The notes below the pieces were generated by a model. That model was not told the DNA's origin. It saw only the letters and a list, made by a program, of their open reading frames with translations, and did not search any database. DNA of 64,000 nucleotides from an uncultured Paracoccaceae bacterium (GTDB lineage Bacteria > Pseudomonadota > Alphaproteobacteria > Rhodobacterales > Rhodobacteraceae). The translations under genes were made by a program, and so were the position numbers. Below, piece after piece: positions 33,897-42,869 of the stretch; positions within the stretch are counted from its first letter, which is position 1; every line of letters starts with the position of its first letter. Location: assembly GCA_947500005.1 (NCBI GenBank), contig CANMQJ010000011.1, positions 62,001-126,000 on the forward strand, written 5' to 3'.

Positions 33897-34793
33897 TCAA
33901 GCCGGAGCCTCGAGCCGGGCGACCTCCTCGCGGATGCCTTCGCTGAGCAGTGCGGCCAGCCGGTTGAGCCGCTCGCTGCGCTGGTCGCCCTGGTGGCGCA
34001 CGAGGAAGAAGCTGCGGGTCAGGCTGATCTGGTCCGGCAGAACCTTTTCCAGCCGGCGGTCGAAGGACATGATGAAATCATGCACGATGGCCAGCGCGGT
34101 GGATTGCGAGACGAGATGGCGTTGCACCGCGACGGAGTTCGAGGCCAGCTGCACCCGGTCGATGCCGAGATCCGCGAGGTAGTCGAGTTCGCGGTCGAAG
34201 ATCATGTCGGGGATGTAGCCGATCAGCGTGTGCCTCTGGAGGTCGGCGATCGAGGTGATCTCGGGGTGTTTGCGCAGGTAGCGCCGGGTGGCGACGAGGG
34301 AGAGACCATAATCGCAGATCTTCTGCACCAGCAGGCGCCCGGCGGTGGGCGGGCTGACGGTGATGGCGATATCGGCCTCGCGGCGCGAGAGGTTGATGAC
34401 GCGTGGCAGGGCAAGGATCTGGATGTCGAGATCGGGGTTCTCGGCCCCGATCCTGGCCACGACCTGTGGCAGGACGAAATTGGCGCAGCCGTCGGGGGCG
34501 CCGATGCGGATGGTGCCCGCCAGCGTCTCGGCCGGGCCGGACATCGCCTCGGCCGCGGCGCGCATCGCCTCCTCGGCCTGCTCGCCATGCGCCAGCAGGC
34601 GCTCTCCGGCGGCGGTCAGGGTGTAGCCCTGCGGCGACTTGACGAAGAGTGGCGCGCCGAGCGACGCCTCGAGCCGGGAGATGCGGCGGCCCACCGTGGC
34701 GGGATCGAGCTTGAGCAGGCGGCCGGCACCCGACAGGCTTTCCTCGCGCGCGACGGACAGGAATACGCGCATGTCGTCCCAGTTCGGATCCAT
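33897..34793 (-). CDS. LysR-family regulator divergent from mmsA
   Basis: A 298-residue LysR protein with the DNA-binding segment WDDMRVFLSVAREESLSGAG then RLLKLDPATVGRRISRLEAS, and an effector domain (IRIGAPDGCANFVLPQVVAR). Its start codon is 107 bases from that of mmsA on the other strand. The gap contains a long inverted repeat. Local regulation of mmsA, and so of valine or propanoate catabolism, is the natural inference. I used the ATG of MDPNWDDMR; upstream codons lack homology. Confidence 0.87.
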   Translation of the reverse strand: MDPNWDDMRVFLSVAREESLSGAGRLLKLDPATVGRRISRLEASLGAPLFVKSPQGYTLTAAGERLLAHGEQAEEAMRAAAEAMSGPAETLAGTIRIGAPDGCANFVLPQVVARIGAENPDLDIQILALPRVINLSRREADIAITVSPPTAGRLLVQKICDYGLSLVATRRYLRKHPEITSIADLQRHTLIGYIPDMIFDRELDYLADLGIDRVQLASNSVAVQRHLVSQSTALAIVHDFIMSFDRRLEKVLPDQISLTRSFFLVRHQGDQRSERLNRLAALLSEGIREEVARLEAPA

Positions 34794-34815
34794 TTTCCCC
34801 CAACCCCTTCTTTCC

Positions 34816-34861
34816 TGCAAAACCCCTTTGGAACATTGCCTCTGTTCAGGGGATTTTTGCA
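34816..34861. promoter_or_regulatory. Inverted repeat in the lysR-mmsA divergent gap
   Basis: TGCAAAACCCC (34816-34826) and GGGGATTTTTGCA (34849-34861) face each other across 22 bases; the arms match except for two extra bases in the second. The position between divergent LysR and target genes is where a LysR tetramer binds. The right arm lies about 40 bases before the mmsA start codon. Confidence 0.45.
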
Positions 34862-34900
34862 AGCCTATCCTCCCCCGCGACATATGCAGGAGGAATTCGG

Positions 34901-36400
34901 ATGCAGGAACTGACGCATTACATCAACGGCGAGCATGTCACGGGCAGCTCGGGCCGGTTCTCGGATGTCTTCAACCCCGCCACGGGCGAGGTGCAGGCGC
35001 GCTGCCCGCTGGCCTCGTCCGAGGAGATGGACAAGGCGGTCGCGGCCGCCGCCGCCGCACAGCCCGCCTGGGGGGCGACCAACCCGCAGCGCCGCGCGCG
35101 CGTTCTGATGAAGTTCGTCGATCTTCTGAACCGCGACATGCAGAAGCTGGCCGAGGCGCTGAGCCGCGAGCACGGCAAGACCGTGCCGGACGCCAAGGGC
35201 GACGTGCAGCGCGGGCTGGAAGTGGTCGAGTACTGCATCGGCGCGCCCCAGATGCTGAAGGGCGAGTTCACCGACAGCGCGGGCCCCGGCATCGACATGT
35301 ATTCGATGCGCCAGCCGCTGGGCGTCACGGCGGGCATCACGCCCTTCAACTTCCCCGCCATGATCCCGATGTGGATGTTCGCGCCCGCCATCGCCTGCGG
35401 CAACGCCTTCATCCTCAAGCCGTCCGAGCGTGACCCGTCCGTGCCGCTGATGCTGGCCGAGCTGATGGAAGAGGCCGGGCTGCCCAAGGGCATCCTGCAG
35501 GTCGTCAACGGCGACAAGGAGGCGGTGGACGCGATCCTCGACCATCCGGTGATCCAGTCGATCGGCTTCGTGGGCTCGACCCCCATCGCCGAGTATATCT
35601 ACGGGCGCGGATGCTCGAACGGCAAGCGCGTGCAGTGTTTCGGTGGCGCCAAGAACCACATGATCGTGATGCCCGATGCCGACATGGACCAGGCCGCCGA
35701 CGCGCTGGTCGGTGCGGGATACGGTGCGGCCGGCGAACGCTGCATGGCCATTTCGGTCGCGGTGCCGGTGGGCGACGAGACCGCCGACCGCCTGATCGAG
35801 AAGCTGGTGCCGCGCATCGAGAAGCTGAAGGTCGGCCCCTATACCGCGGGCGACGACGTGGATTACGGCCCGGTCGTGACGGCGGCCGCCAAGGAGAACA
35901 TCCTGCGGCTGGTGGAGTCGGGCGTGGAACAGGGCGCCAAGCTGGTCGTGGATGGCCGCGACTTCTCGCTGCAAGGCTACGAGGACGGGTTCTTTGTCGG
36001 CGCGCATCTCTTCGACCACGTGACGCCGGAGATGGACATCTACAAGAAGGAGATCTTCGGTCCCGTCCTGTCCACCGTGCGCGCGGGATCCTACGAGGAG
36101 GCGCTGAAGCTGGCGATGGATCACGAATACGGCAACGGCACCGCGATCTTTACCCGCGACGGCGACACGGCGCGCGATTTCGCCAACCGGATCAATATCG
36201 GCATGGTGGGCATCAACGTGCCGATCCCGGTTCCGCTGGCCTATCACACCTTTGGCGGGTGGAAGAAATCGGCCTTCGGCGACCTGAACCAACACGGGCC
36301 GGACGCGTTCAAGTTCTACACCCGAACCAAGACCATCACCTCGCGCTGGCCGAGCGGTTTGAAGGAAGGCGGCGAGTTCCACTTCAAGGCGATGGACTGA
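34901..36400 (+). CDS. mmsA: Methylmalonate-semialdehyde dehydrogenase (CoA-acylating)
   Basis: NAD- and CoA-dependent dehydrogenase, 499 residues, turning methylmalonate semialdehyde into propanoyl-CoA in valine catabolism. MmsA features include HYINGEHVTGSSGRFSDVFN, GITPFNFPAMIPMWMFAPAI, the GAKNHMIVMPDAD segment replacing the usual glutamate loop, and the catalytic Cys in GERCMAISVAVPVGD. AGGAGG precedes the ATG. The remaining valine genes (dehydrogenase, hydrolase, mmsB) lie 5.3 kb downstream on the same strand, separated by unrelated genes. Confidence 0.94.
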   Translation: MQELTHYINGEHVTGSSGRFSDVFNPATGEVQARCPLASSEEMDKAVAAAAAAQPAWGATNPQRRARVLMKFVDLLNRDMQKLAEALSREHGKTVPDAKGDVQRGLEVVEYCIGAPQMLKGEFTDSAGPGIDMYSMRQPLGVTAGITPFNFPAMIPMWMFAPAIACGNAFILKPSERDPSVPLMLAELMEEAGLPKGILQVVNGDKEAVDAILDHPVIQSIGFVGSTPIAEYIYGRGCSNGKRVQCFGGAKNHMIVMPDADMDQAADALVGAGYGAAGERCMAISVAVPVGDETADRLIEKLVPRIEKLKVGPYTAGDDVDYGPVVTAAAKENILRLVESGVEQGAKLVVDGRDFSLQGYEDGFFVGAHLFDHVTPEMDIYKKEIFGPVLSTVRAGSYEEALKLAMDHEYGNGTAIFTRDGDTARDFANRINIGMVGINVPIPVPLAYHTFGGWKKSAFGDLNQHGPDAFKFYTRTKTITSRWPSGLKEGGEFHFKAMD

Positions 36401-36489
36401 CGCGCCTTGCCAAGATCGAGGACCCGGCGGGGGACATTGCCCTCTCGCCGGGTCCGGCCACGACAAGCCGACGCACGAGGACCATCGAA

Positions 36490-36909
36490 TTGACCATCTC
36501 CGTCCGGATCCTGCCCGAACTGTCGCTGGTCTATATCCGCTATTCCGGGCTGGCGCTGGTTCAGGAGGGGACGGATGCGTTTGCCGCCTATCTCCGGCAC
36601 CCGGATTTTCGTCCCGGACAGCGACAGCTTGTCGATCTCAGCGAGGTGACCGAGGTAGAGCGCGACTTTCCGCGTCTTTTCCGGTTGCAGGCGGAAAAGG
36701 CTGCGGCCTTCATGGGACAGCAACATCCGGTCATGCTGGTCTATCTCGCGCCGAACGAGATCAGCCTAGGCATGGCGCAGCTGATCGAGCGCTCCTGGCA
36801 GGGGCTGGACGGCGTATTGGTCCGGGTCGCCACCAATCTGCGCGACGCGACCGATATCCTGGGCCTGCGGGCGGACGTGCTGGAGGAAAGCCTTGCGCGG
36901 GGCGCCTGA
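36490..36909 (+). CDS. STAS/SpoIIAA-like hypothetical protein
   Basis: A 139-residue protein, probable TTG start at 36490 with GAGGA eight bases upstream; no ATG fits. The sequence alternates strands and helices (TISVRILPELSLVYIRYSG, GQRQLVDLSEVTEVERDF, MLVYLAPNEISLGMAQLIER), which resembles the SpoIIAA/STAS-like fold of small regulatory proteins. No catalytic motif is visible. It follows mmsA by 89 bases and may be cotranscribed. Function unknown. Confidence 0.65.
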   Translation: MTISVRILPELSLVYIRYSGLALVQEGTDAFAAYLRHPDFRPGQRQLVDLSEVTEVERDFPRLFRLQAEKAAAFMGQQHPVMLVYLAPNEISLGMAQLIERSWQGLDGVLVRVATNLRDATDILGLRADVLEESLARGA

Positions 36910-36976
36910 CGGGCCGACAATTCCCGGGGCGGTCGTGTCAGGCTGATACGGGACCGGCGGCAGGGAGGAAAGCACG

Positions 36977-38044
36977 ATGTGGCCCGATGACAGGCTGACC
37001 CGGCTTCTGGGGATCGAACATCCGATTATCCAGGCCCCGATGGCGGGGACGACGACGCCCGCGCTGGTCGCGGCCGTGGCCAATGCCGGCGGGCTTGGCA
37101 GCCACGGTTGTGCGGCGCTCTCGCCCGAGGCGCTGGAGCGGGACATGGCCGAGATGCGGGCGGCCACGAACGGGGCGGTCAACCTGAACTTCTTCTGCCA
37201 CGAGCCGCCCGAGATGAGCGCGGCGGCGCATGAGGCGCTGCTGGACGAGCTGGCGCCGGATTACGCGCAGGCCGGGGCGAAGCCGCCGAAGGGAATGCCC
37301 GAGATCGCCTCGCCGCGCGCCTTTGGCGCGGCGGAGCTTGCGCTGCTCCTCTCCCATCCGCCGGCGGTGGCGAGTTTCCATTTCGGCCTGCCCGAGGCGG
37401 AGGCAATCGCCGCGCTGAAGGGCGCCGGGTGCAGAATCCTCGCCTCGGCCACGACGGTCGCCGAGGCGCGCTGGCTGGAGGATCGGGGCGTGGATGCGGT
37501 CATCGCGCAGGGCTGGGAGGCCGGGGGCCATCGGGGCGTGTTCCTGGATGTCGCGCATGACGCGCAGGTTGGGCTGTTCGCGCTGCTGCCGCAGGTGGCG
37601 GATGCTGTCGCGGTCCCGGTGATCGCCGCGGGCGGCATCGCCGACGGGCGCGGGATCGCTGCGGCCTTTGCGCTGGGGGCCGCGGGCGTGCAGATCGGCA
37701 CTGCCTTCATCGATTGTGCCGAGGCCGCGCAGCGCGACTGGCATGTCGCGGCGCTGCGCGAGGGGCGCGACGACAGCACGATGATCTCGACCGCCATGTC
37801 GGGCCGCCCTGCCCGCGCGCACCGGACGCCGTGGCTGACCCGGATGGACGGCGTGGCGGCGGCGCCTTTTCCGCTGATGTATCACTATTCCCGGCCACTT
37901 CAGGAGGCCGATCCGGACCCGCATCGCTTTGCGCTTTACGGGCAGGCGGCTGGGCTGCGTCCGCAGGGCGCGGCGCGCGACCGGTTCGACCGGCTGGTGG
38001 TCGAGGCGCGCGCGGCGCTGGCGGCCTCGCCCACGGCGGGCTGA
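36977..38044 (+). CDS. Nitronate monooxygenase family protein
   Basis: FMN-dependent TIM-barrel enzyme of 355 residues in the 2-nitropropane dioxygenase group. Visible elements are LLGIEHPIIQAPMAGTTTPA, GGLGSHGCAALSPEAL, AVIAQGWEAGGHRGVF with the phosphate-binding glycine segment, and VPVIAAGGIADGRGIAAAFA. Family members oxidise propionate 3-nitronate and similar toxic nitronates. GGGAGGAAA precedes the ATG. Confidence 0.88.
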   Translation: MWPDDRLTRLLGIEHPIIQAPMAGTTTPALVAAVANAGGLGSHGCAALSPEALERDMAEMRAATNGAVNLNFFCHEPPEMSAAAHEALLDELAPDYAQAGAKPPKGMPEIASPRAFGAAELALLLSHPPAVASFHFGLPEAEAIAALKGAGCRILASATTVAEARWLEDRGVDAVIAQGWEAGGHRGVFLDVAHDAQVGLFALLPQVADAVAVPVIAAGGIADGRGIAAAFALGAAGVQIGTAFIDCAEAAQRDWHVAALREGRDDSTMISTAMSGRPARAHRTPWLTRMDGVAAAPFPLMYHYSRPLQEADPDPHRFALYGQAAGLRPQGAARDRFDRLVVEARAALAASPTAG

Positions 38045-38163
38045 CCGGCGGGTTTCCACCGACGCGGGCGCCACCTCACGGGAAGTTCAGGTCGGAATAC
38101 TGGACCTGCGAGGCGCAATTCCATATTCCTGCGACCGAATATCGAGCAGGAGACCGGAGCCCC

Positions 38164-38766
38164 ATGTCGAAAGTCCGAACCACCCGCCGAAGCGTCCTTC
38201 TGGGAGCGGCGGCGACCCTCGCCACTCCCGCCCTGTTGCGGGCACAAAGCCTGGACGCCTTTCCGCAAAGCGAGCCGGTCATCCGCGACCAGGTTCCGAC
38301 GCGCCGCAACGCCTCGGCCTTTCGCAAGCAGGACTGGCAGGACCATTTCGACCAGCTGGGCACAGGCTGCCTGCTGGCGGACATTTCCAGCCGCGCGGTG
38401 CATTACTGGGGGCCGGACGGGCAGACCTATCGCCTCTATCCCTCCTCGGTGCCGATGACCGAGGAATTGACCAAGCGCGGCTACACCTCGGTCGTGCGCA
38501 AGACCGAATTCCCCAGCTGGACGCCCACCGCCTCGATGCGCGAACGCGATCCCACCCTGCCGGTCCGCATGGAAGGCGGCGAGCCGGGCAACCCGCTGGG
38601 CACCCGCGCGATGTATCTGGGCTGGCCCGCCTACCTGGTGCATGGCACGCATGACACGCGCAAGATCGGTCGGCAGAGCTCCTCGGGCTGCATCGGGCTT
38701 TACAACCAGCATGTCGAGGAACTCTACGAACTGGTGCAGGTCGGCACCCAGGTGCGGCTCCTCTGA
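38164..38766 (+). CDS. L,D-transpeptidase (YkuD family) with Tat signal
   Basis: A 200-residue exported L,D-transpeptidase that forms 3-3 peptidoglycan cross-links or anchors proteins to the wall. The N-terminus carries a twin-arginine-type signal (TRRSVLLGAAATLATPALLR). The YkuD catalytic motif is complete: His160 in LVHGTHD and Cys176 in SSSGCIGLYN. The ATG at 38164 follows GGAG. It is preceded by the nitronate monooxygenase gene in the same direction. Confidence 0.92.
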   Translation: MSKVRTTRRSVLLGAAATLATPALLRAQSLDAFPQSEPVIRDQVPTRRNASAFRKQDWQDHFDQLGTGCLLADISSRAVHYWGPDGQTYRLYPSSVPMTEELTKRGYTSVVRKTEFPSWTPTASMRERDPTLPVRMEGGEPGNPLGTRAMYLGWPAYLVHGTHDTRKIGRQSSSGCIGLYNQHVEELYELVQVGTQVRLL

Positions 38767-38773
38767 GCCGCCC

Positions 38774-39241
38774 CTACTCCATCGAGAAGGTCAGGCCGAA
38801 GCTGAGAACCGCATCGGCCGACTGACCGCCCGCCGGTATCGCCTGCACGAAAACGTTGCGATAGCGCGCCTGAAGCCCGGCGATGGGCACGGCATCTCCG
38901 ATCGCATGGCTGAACTGGTCGCCGTTTCCGGGGTACCACGAGACACCGCCGAACAGGTCCAGCCCCCAATCCTCGGTCCTGACGAAGGGATAGGCCAGCG
39001 ACAGCGCAAGCGACCCGTCGCCATAGCTGTTGCGATAGGCACCCGCCGCGAGATCGAGCCTGCCGCGCCAGACAAGCTCGTCCCAGACGAGGATGATGCC
39101 GGGGTTGAATTCCTCGAAATCGCGCGTCGCCCCCACATGGTGGGAGCCCAGCAGGATCGACACCCGATCGGGGCCGGCCTGCGCCGCAGTACTGGTCGCC
39201 GCGATGGCAAGTGCCGCCACGGGTCCCGCGAACCTGGTCAT
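38774..39241 (-). CDS. Exported beta-barrel-like hypothetical protein
   Basis: A 155-residue protein with a clear signal peptide (VAALAIAATSTAAQA, cleaved near residue 22). The mature part has short alternating strands with many aromatic and glycine residues (RVSILLGSHHVGATRDFEEF, LDLAAGAYRNSYGDGSLALS, LFGGVSWYPGNGDQF) and a C-terminal LSFGLTFSME, which looks like a small outer-membrane barrel. I recognise no catalytic motif. It converges on the L,D-transpeptidase gene with a seven-base gap. Confidence 0.68.
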   Translation of the reverse strand: MTRFAGPVAALAIAATSTAAQAGPDRVSILLGSHHVGATRDFEEFNPGIILVWDELVWRGRLDLAAGAYRNSYGDGSLALSLAYPFVRTEDWGLDLFGGVSWYPGNGDQFSHAIGDAVPIAGLQARYRNVFVQAIPAGGQSADAVLSFGLTFSME

Positions 39242-39352
39242 GTCACTGTCTCTCGTTGCGCCCTCTCTGCCGGAGAGCTGCCGAAGCCTAGCTTGCAGGC
39301 AGGTCCGGCCACCCGCAAGGCGGCGCGGACAGAAAGACCGGAACTGTGCCTT

Positions 39353-40195
39353 TCAGGTCTTTCGCACCCAGATCGACTGCGCCCGTCCCTCGGACAGGAA
39401 CGGCAGGGCCTCGACCGCGTCTGGGCGCGCGCGTTGCAGGTAATAGCCGGGCCAGAGCATCTCGAAGCCGCCCGATTGCAGCAGCGCATGCAGCACGTAT
39501 TGCTCGCCCCAGCCGGGGCAGTCGTAGAAAAACCGCTTGGGGTATTCATAGGGCAGGAACACGTCATGCACATGGATCACCACCCCCGGGGAAAGCGCGG
39601 GGATGATCCGGCAGAAGAGATGCGCCACGTCATTGGCCACGCGGGCCACGTGGCTGGAATCGATGAACAGCACGTCGCCCGGCCCCAGCGTGCCGAACAG
39701 CGCGGGATCGACCGCCTCGACACGGGACTGTTCGAATCGGTCGACCACATCGGCGATGTCCGCGCGCGGCCAGGGGTCGATGGCGGTGATCTGCGTTCCG
39801 ATCCCGCCGTCCAGCGCCGCCTGCCGGGTGACGCGGGTGGAATTGCCGCAGCCGACCTCGATCACGCGGGCGGGCCGGAACCGGCGGATCATCAGGTAGA
39901 GCGCATCCGCATCGGGGCTGTCGTAATAGCCGTTTGGCTGCGCATAGCCCGTATCGTTGCGCCCCGCCTTGAGCCCCTCCAGCGCCTCGCGATGCTCGGC
40001 CCATTCCGCCGCTAGGCGGGAGATGTCGAAATGCTCCATCCCCGGCGACAGCGCATAGGCCTGGCGCTCCAGCCCGCCCGCCGCCTCGACCGCCTCAAGC
40101 CGGGCGCGCTCCTCCCGCTCGGGCGCGCGGTCGACCAGGCGCAGACCGTAGCGGTCGAGATGGCGGTTGAGACGGGGAAACTTGCGGGGCTTCAT
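39353..40195 (-). CDS. Class I SAM-dependent methyltransferase
   Basis: A 280-residue methyltransferase. The SAM-binding motif I is RVIEVGCGNSTRVTRQA, followed by ITAIDPWPRADIADVVD and the acidic motif GDVLFIDSSHVARVANDV. The N-terminal 90 residues are basic and helical. The architecture matches FkbM/MT24-like enzymes that modify glycans or lipids, but the acceptor is unknown. It points away from ybdK, with one copy of the dispersed repeat between them. Confidence 0.82.
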   Translation of the reverse strand: MKPRKFPRLNRHLDRYGLRLVDRAPEREERARLEAVEAAGGLERQAYALSPGMEHFDISRLAAEWAEHREALEGLKAGRNDTGYAQPNGYYDSPDADALYLMIRRFRPARVIEVGCGNSTRVTRQAALDGGIGTQITAIDPWPRADIADVVDRFEQSRVEAVDPALFGTLGPGDVLFIDSSHVARVANDVAHLFCRIIPALSPGVVIHVHDVFLPYEYPKRFFYDCPGWGEQYVLHALLQSGGFEMLWPGYYLQRARPDAVEALPFLSEGRAQSIWVRKT

Positions 40196-40277
40196 CGGCT
40201 TGCTCCAACGGGTCGCGTTGCGTGCTGCTTACCCTGCCCCCGCCCGCTCCGCCAGCGGCGTCCTGCCACGACCGGGG

Positions 40278-40340
40278 CTTCATCTCTTTCCAAATACCTC
40301 CGGGGGTGAGGCCCGCAGGGCCGAGGGGGCAGAGCCCCCT
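40278..40340 (+). repeat. Dispersed intergenic repeat, copy B
   Basis: CTTCATCTCTTTCCAAATAC followed by CTCCGGGGGTGAG, a hairpin GGCCC-GCA-GGGCC, and the terminal hairpin AGGGGGC / GCCCCCT with loop AGA (40324-40340). It lies just upstream of ybdK, in inverted orientation to copy C on the other side of that gene. Confidence 0.78.
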
Positions 40341-40396
40341 TCACAACCTCGCCGCTTTCGCGTTTCACTGGGACGGAGACAGCACCGGAGACGCAG

Positions 40397-41512
40397 ATGC
40401 AGCAGGAGTTCACCCTGGGGATCGAGGAGGAATACCTGCTCGTGGACCGCGACACGCTGGCGCTGGCCGAGGCGCCCGAAGCGCTGATGGAGGCCTGCCA
40501 GAGCGATTTCGAGGGCCAGGTGAGCCCGGAATTCCTGCAATGCCAGATCGAGGTGGGGACGCGGCCCCATGCCACGATCGAGGGCGCGCGAGAGGATCTC
40601 AGGCGGTTGCGCTCCTGCGTGGCGGCGCGGGCGGGCGAGCACAACCTGGCGCCCATCGCCGTCTCGTGCCACCCGTTCGGCAACTGGCGCGACCAGCATC
40701 ACACGCACAAGGAGCGCTACGATTCGCTGCAGAACGCGCTGGGTGGCGTGGCGCGGCGGATGCTGATCTGCGGGATGCATGTGCATGTGGGCGTCGAGGA
40801 TCGCAGCCTGCGCACCGATCTGATGCCGCAGCTGTCCTATTTCCTGCCCCACATGCTGGCGCTCTCGACCTCCTCGCCCTTCTGGAACGGCGAGGATACG
40901 GGGCTGAGTTCCTACCGGCTGACGGTGTTCGACAACCTGCCCCGCACCGGCCTGCCGCCCGCCTTCGGCAGTTGGGCGGAATACGAGCGCACCACCGGCA
41001 CGCTGATCGAGCTGGGGCTGATCGAGGATACCAGCAAGATCTGGTGGGACCTGCGCCCCTCGCACAGTTATCCCACGCTCGAGACGCGGATCATGGATGT
41101 CTCGCCCCGGCTGGAGGATGCGCTGGCGCTGGCCGCGATGGTACAGGCGCTGGTGCGGATGATGTGTCGGCTGCGCGACCGGAACCTGCGCTGGCGCGCC
41201 TATGACCGCTTCCTGATCGCCGAGAACCGCTGGCGGGCGCAGCGATACGGCGTGGGCGAAGGGCTGATCGATTTCGGCGATCGCACGATCAAGCCGGTGG
41301 CGGCGCTGATGGACGAACTGGTGGGGCTGCTGGCCGAGGATGGCGAGGCGCTGGGCACGATGGCCGAGATCGCCCGCCTGCCCCGGATCGCGCGCGACGG
41401 GACCTCGGCCACGCGACAGCGCCGGGTCCATGCCGAGGCCGAGGCGCGCGGCGAGGAACCGGGCCGCGCCGTGGTGCGCCACCTGATCGAGGAGTTCAAC
41501 GCCGACCTTTGA
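40397..41512 (+). CDS. ybdK: YbdK-type carboxylate-amine ligase (glutamate-cysteine ligase 2 family)
   Basis: ATP-dependent carboxylate-amine ligase of 371 residues, related to gamma-glutamylcysteine synthetase. Characteristic segments are [20 protein letters not shown], the [11 protein letters not shown] metal/ATP region, [20 protein letters not shown] and [21 protein letters not shown]. The family has weak glutamate-cysteine ligase activity in E. coli; the physiological product is unclear. CGGAGACG precedes the ATG. The gene is bracketed by inverted copies of a dispersed repeat. Confidence 0.9.
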   Translation: MQQEFTLGIEEEYLLVDRDTLALAEAPEALMEACQSDFEGQVSPEFLQCQIEVGTRPHATIEGAREDLRRLRSCVAARAGEHNLAPIAVSCHPFGNWRDQHHTHKERYDSLQNALGGVARRMLICGMHVHVGVEDRSLRTDLMPQLSYFLPHMLALSTSSPFWNGEDTGLSSYRLTVFDNLPRTGLPPAFGSWAEYERTTGTLIELGLIEDTSKIWWDLRPSHSYPTLETRIMDVSPRLEDALALAAMVQALVRMMCRLRDRNLRWRAYDRFLIAENRWRAQRYGVGEGLIDFGDRTIKPVAALMDELVGLLAEDGEALGTMAEIARLPRIARDGTSATRQRRVHAEAEARGEEPGRAVVRHLIEEFNADL

Positions 41513-41517
41513 GCGCG

Positions 41518-41578
41518 GGGGCGCTGCCCCTCTTGGCCTGCGGCCAATTCACCCCGGAGTATTTCGGAAGAGATGAAG
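41518..41578 (-). repeat. Dispersed intergenic repeat, copy C
   Basis: Read on the minus strand: CTTCATCTCTTCCGAAATAC, TCCGGGGTG, a hairpin TTGGCC-GCA-GGCCAA, and a terminal hairpin GGGGC-AGC-GCCCC. It begins five bases after the ybdK stop and is the inverted counterpart of copy B. Confidence 0.78.
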
Positions 41579-41718
41579 ATGAAGCCTTGCGCCCCTGCAA
41601 GCCGCCTTTGCGGGATTGGCGCTTGATCCTGCGAAACTGCAGGCGTAGACAATTTAACGAGCGTTCATTTATGCCCCGTGCCAGAGCATGCCGGGCACAT
41701 GCCGGAAGAGGAGACGTC

Positions 41719-42861
41719 ATGGATTTCGCTTTGACCGAGGAACAGACCGCGATTTTCGACATGGCCCAGGCTTTCGGGCAAGAGCATATCGCGCCCTTCG
41801 CGCGGAAATGGGAGGCTGAGGGCACGATCCCAAAGGATCTGTGGCCGCGCGTGGGCGAGCTGGGCTTCGGCGGGCTTTACGTGTCCGAAGAGGCGGGCGG
41901 CGCGGGTCTGACGCGGCTTGACGCGACGCTGGTCTTCGAGGCGCTGAGCATGGCCTGCCCCTCGGTCGCGGCCTTCCTGTCGATCCACAACATGTGTGCC
42001 AAGATGCTGGACACGTTCGGGTCGGACGAATTGAAGGGCCGCGTCATGGAGGATGTGCTGAGCCTGAACACCGTGCTCAGCTACTGCCTGACGGAACCGG
42101 GATCGGGCTCGGACGCGGCGGCGCTGAAGACGCGGGCGGAAAAGACCAACGAGGGCTATGTGCTGAACGGCACCAAGGCCTTCATCTCGGGCGGCGGCTA
42201 TTCCGACGCCTATGTGTGCATGGTGCGCACCGGCGGGGACGGGCCGCGCGGCATCTCGACCGTCTATGTCGAGGACGGCACGCCGGGGCTGAGCTTTGGC
42301 GGGCTCGAGGACAAGATGGGGTGGCGCAGCCAGCCCACCGCGCAGGTGCAGTTCGACGATTGCAAGGTTCCCGCCGGCAACCTTGTGGGCACCGAGGGCG
42401 ACGGGTTCAAATACGCGATGATGGGGCTCGATGGCGGGCGGCTCAACATCTCGGCCTGTTCGCTGGGTGCGGCGCAGACGGCGCTGAACATGACGCTGGA
42501 TTACATGAGCGAACGCCGCGCCTTTGGCCAGTCCATCGACCAGTTCCAGGCGCTGCAATTCCGGCTGGCGGACATGGAGATCGAGTTGCAGGCGGCGCGC
42601 ACCTTCCTGCGGCAGGCGGCGTGGAAGCTGGATACCGGCGCGCCGGACGCGACCAAGTTCTGCGCCATGGCCAAGAAATTCGTGACCGAGGCGGGCAGCC
42701 GCATCGTGGACCAGTGTTTGCAACTGCATGGCGGATATGGCTACCTTGCCGATTACGGGATCGAGAAGCTGGTGCGCGACCTGCGCGTTCACCAGATCCT
42801 GGAAGGCACGAACGAGATCATGCGGATGATCACCGCGCGCCACATGCTTGCCAACCGCTGA
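41719..42861 (+). CDS. Acyl-CoA dehydrogenase, probably isobutyryl-CoA dehydrogenase
   Basis: FAD-dependent dehydrogenase of 380 residues. Family motifs are SYCLTEPGSGSDAAALKT (FAD/substrate), GTKAFISGGGYSDAYVCMVR, ERRAFGQSIDQFQALQFRL and QLHGGYGYLADYGIEKLVRD before the C-terminal GTNEIMRMITARHML. As first gene of a block with 3-hydroxyisobutyryl-CoA hydrolase and mmsB, its likely substrate is isobutyryl-CoA from valine. GAGGAGACG precedes the ATG at 41719. Confidence 0.9.
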   Translation: MDFALTEEQTAIFDMAQAFGQEHIAPFARKWEAEGTIPKDLWPRVGELGFGGLYVSEEAGGAGLTRLDATLVFEALSMACPSVAAFLSIHNMCAKMLDTFGSDELKGRVMEDVLSLNTVLSYCLTEPGSGSDAAALKTRAEKTNEGYVLNGTKAFISGGGYSDAYVCMVRTGGDGPRGISTVYVEDGTPGLSFGGLEDKMGWRSQPTAQVQFDDCKVPAGNLVGTEGDGFKYAMMGLDGGRLNISACSLGAAQTALNMTLDYMSERRAFGQSIDQFQALQFRLADMEIELQAARTFLRQAAWKLDTGAPDATKFCAMAKKFVTEAGSRIVDQCLQLHGGYGYLADYGIEKLVRDLRVHQILEGTNEIMRMITARHMLANR

Positions 42862-42869
42862 GGAACCGA

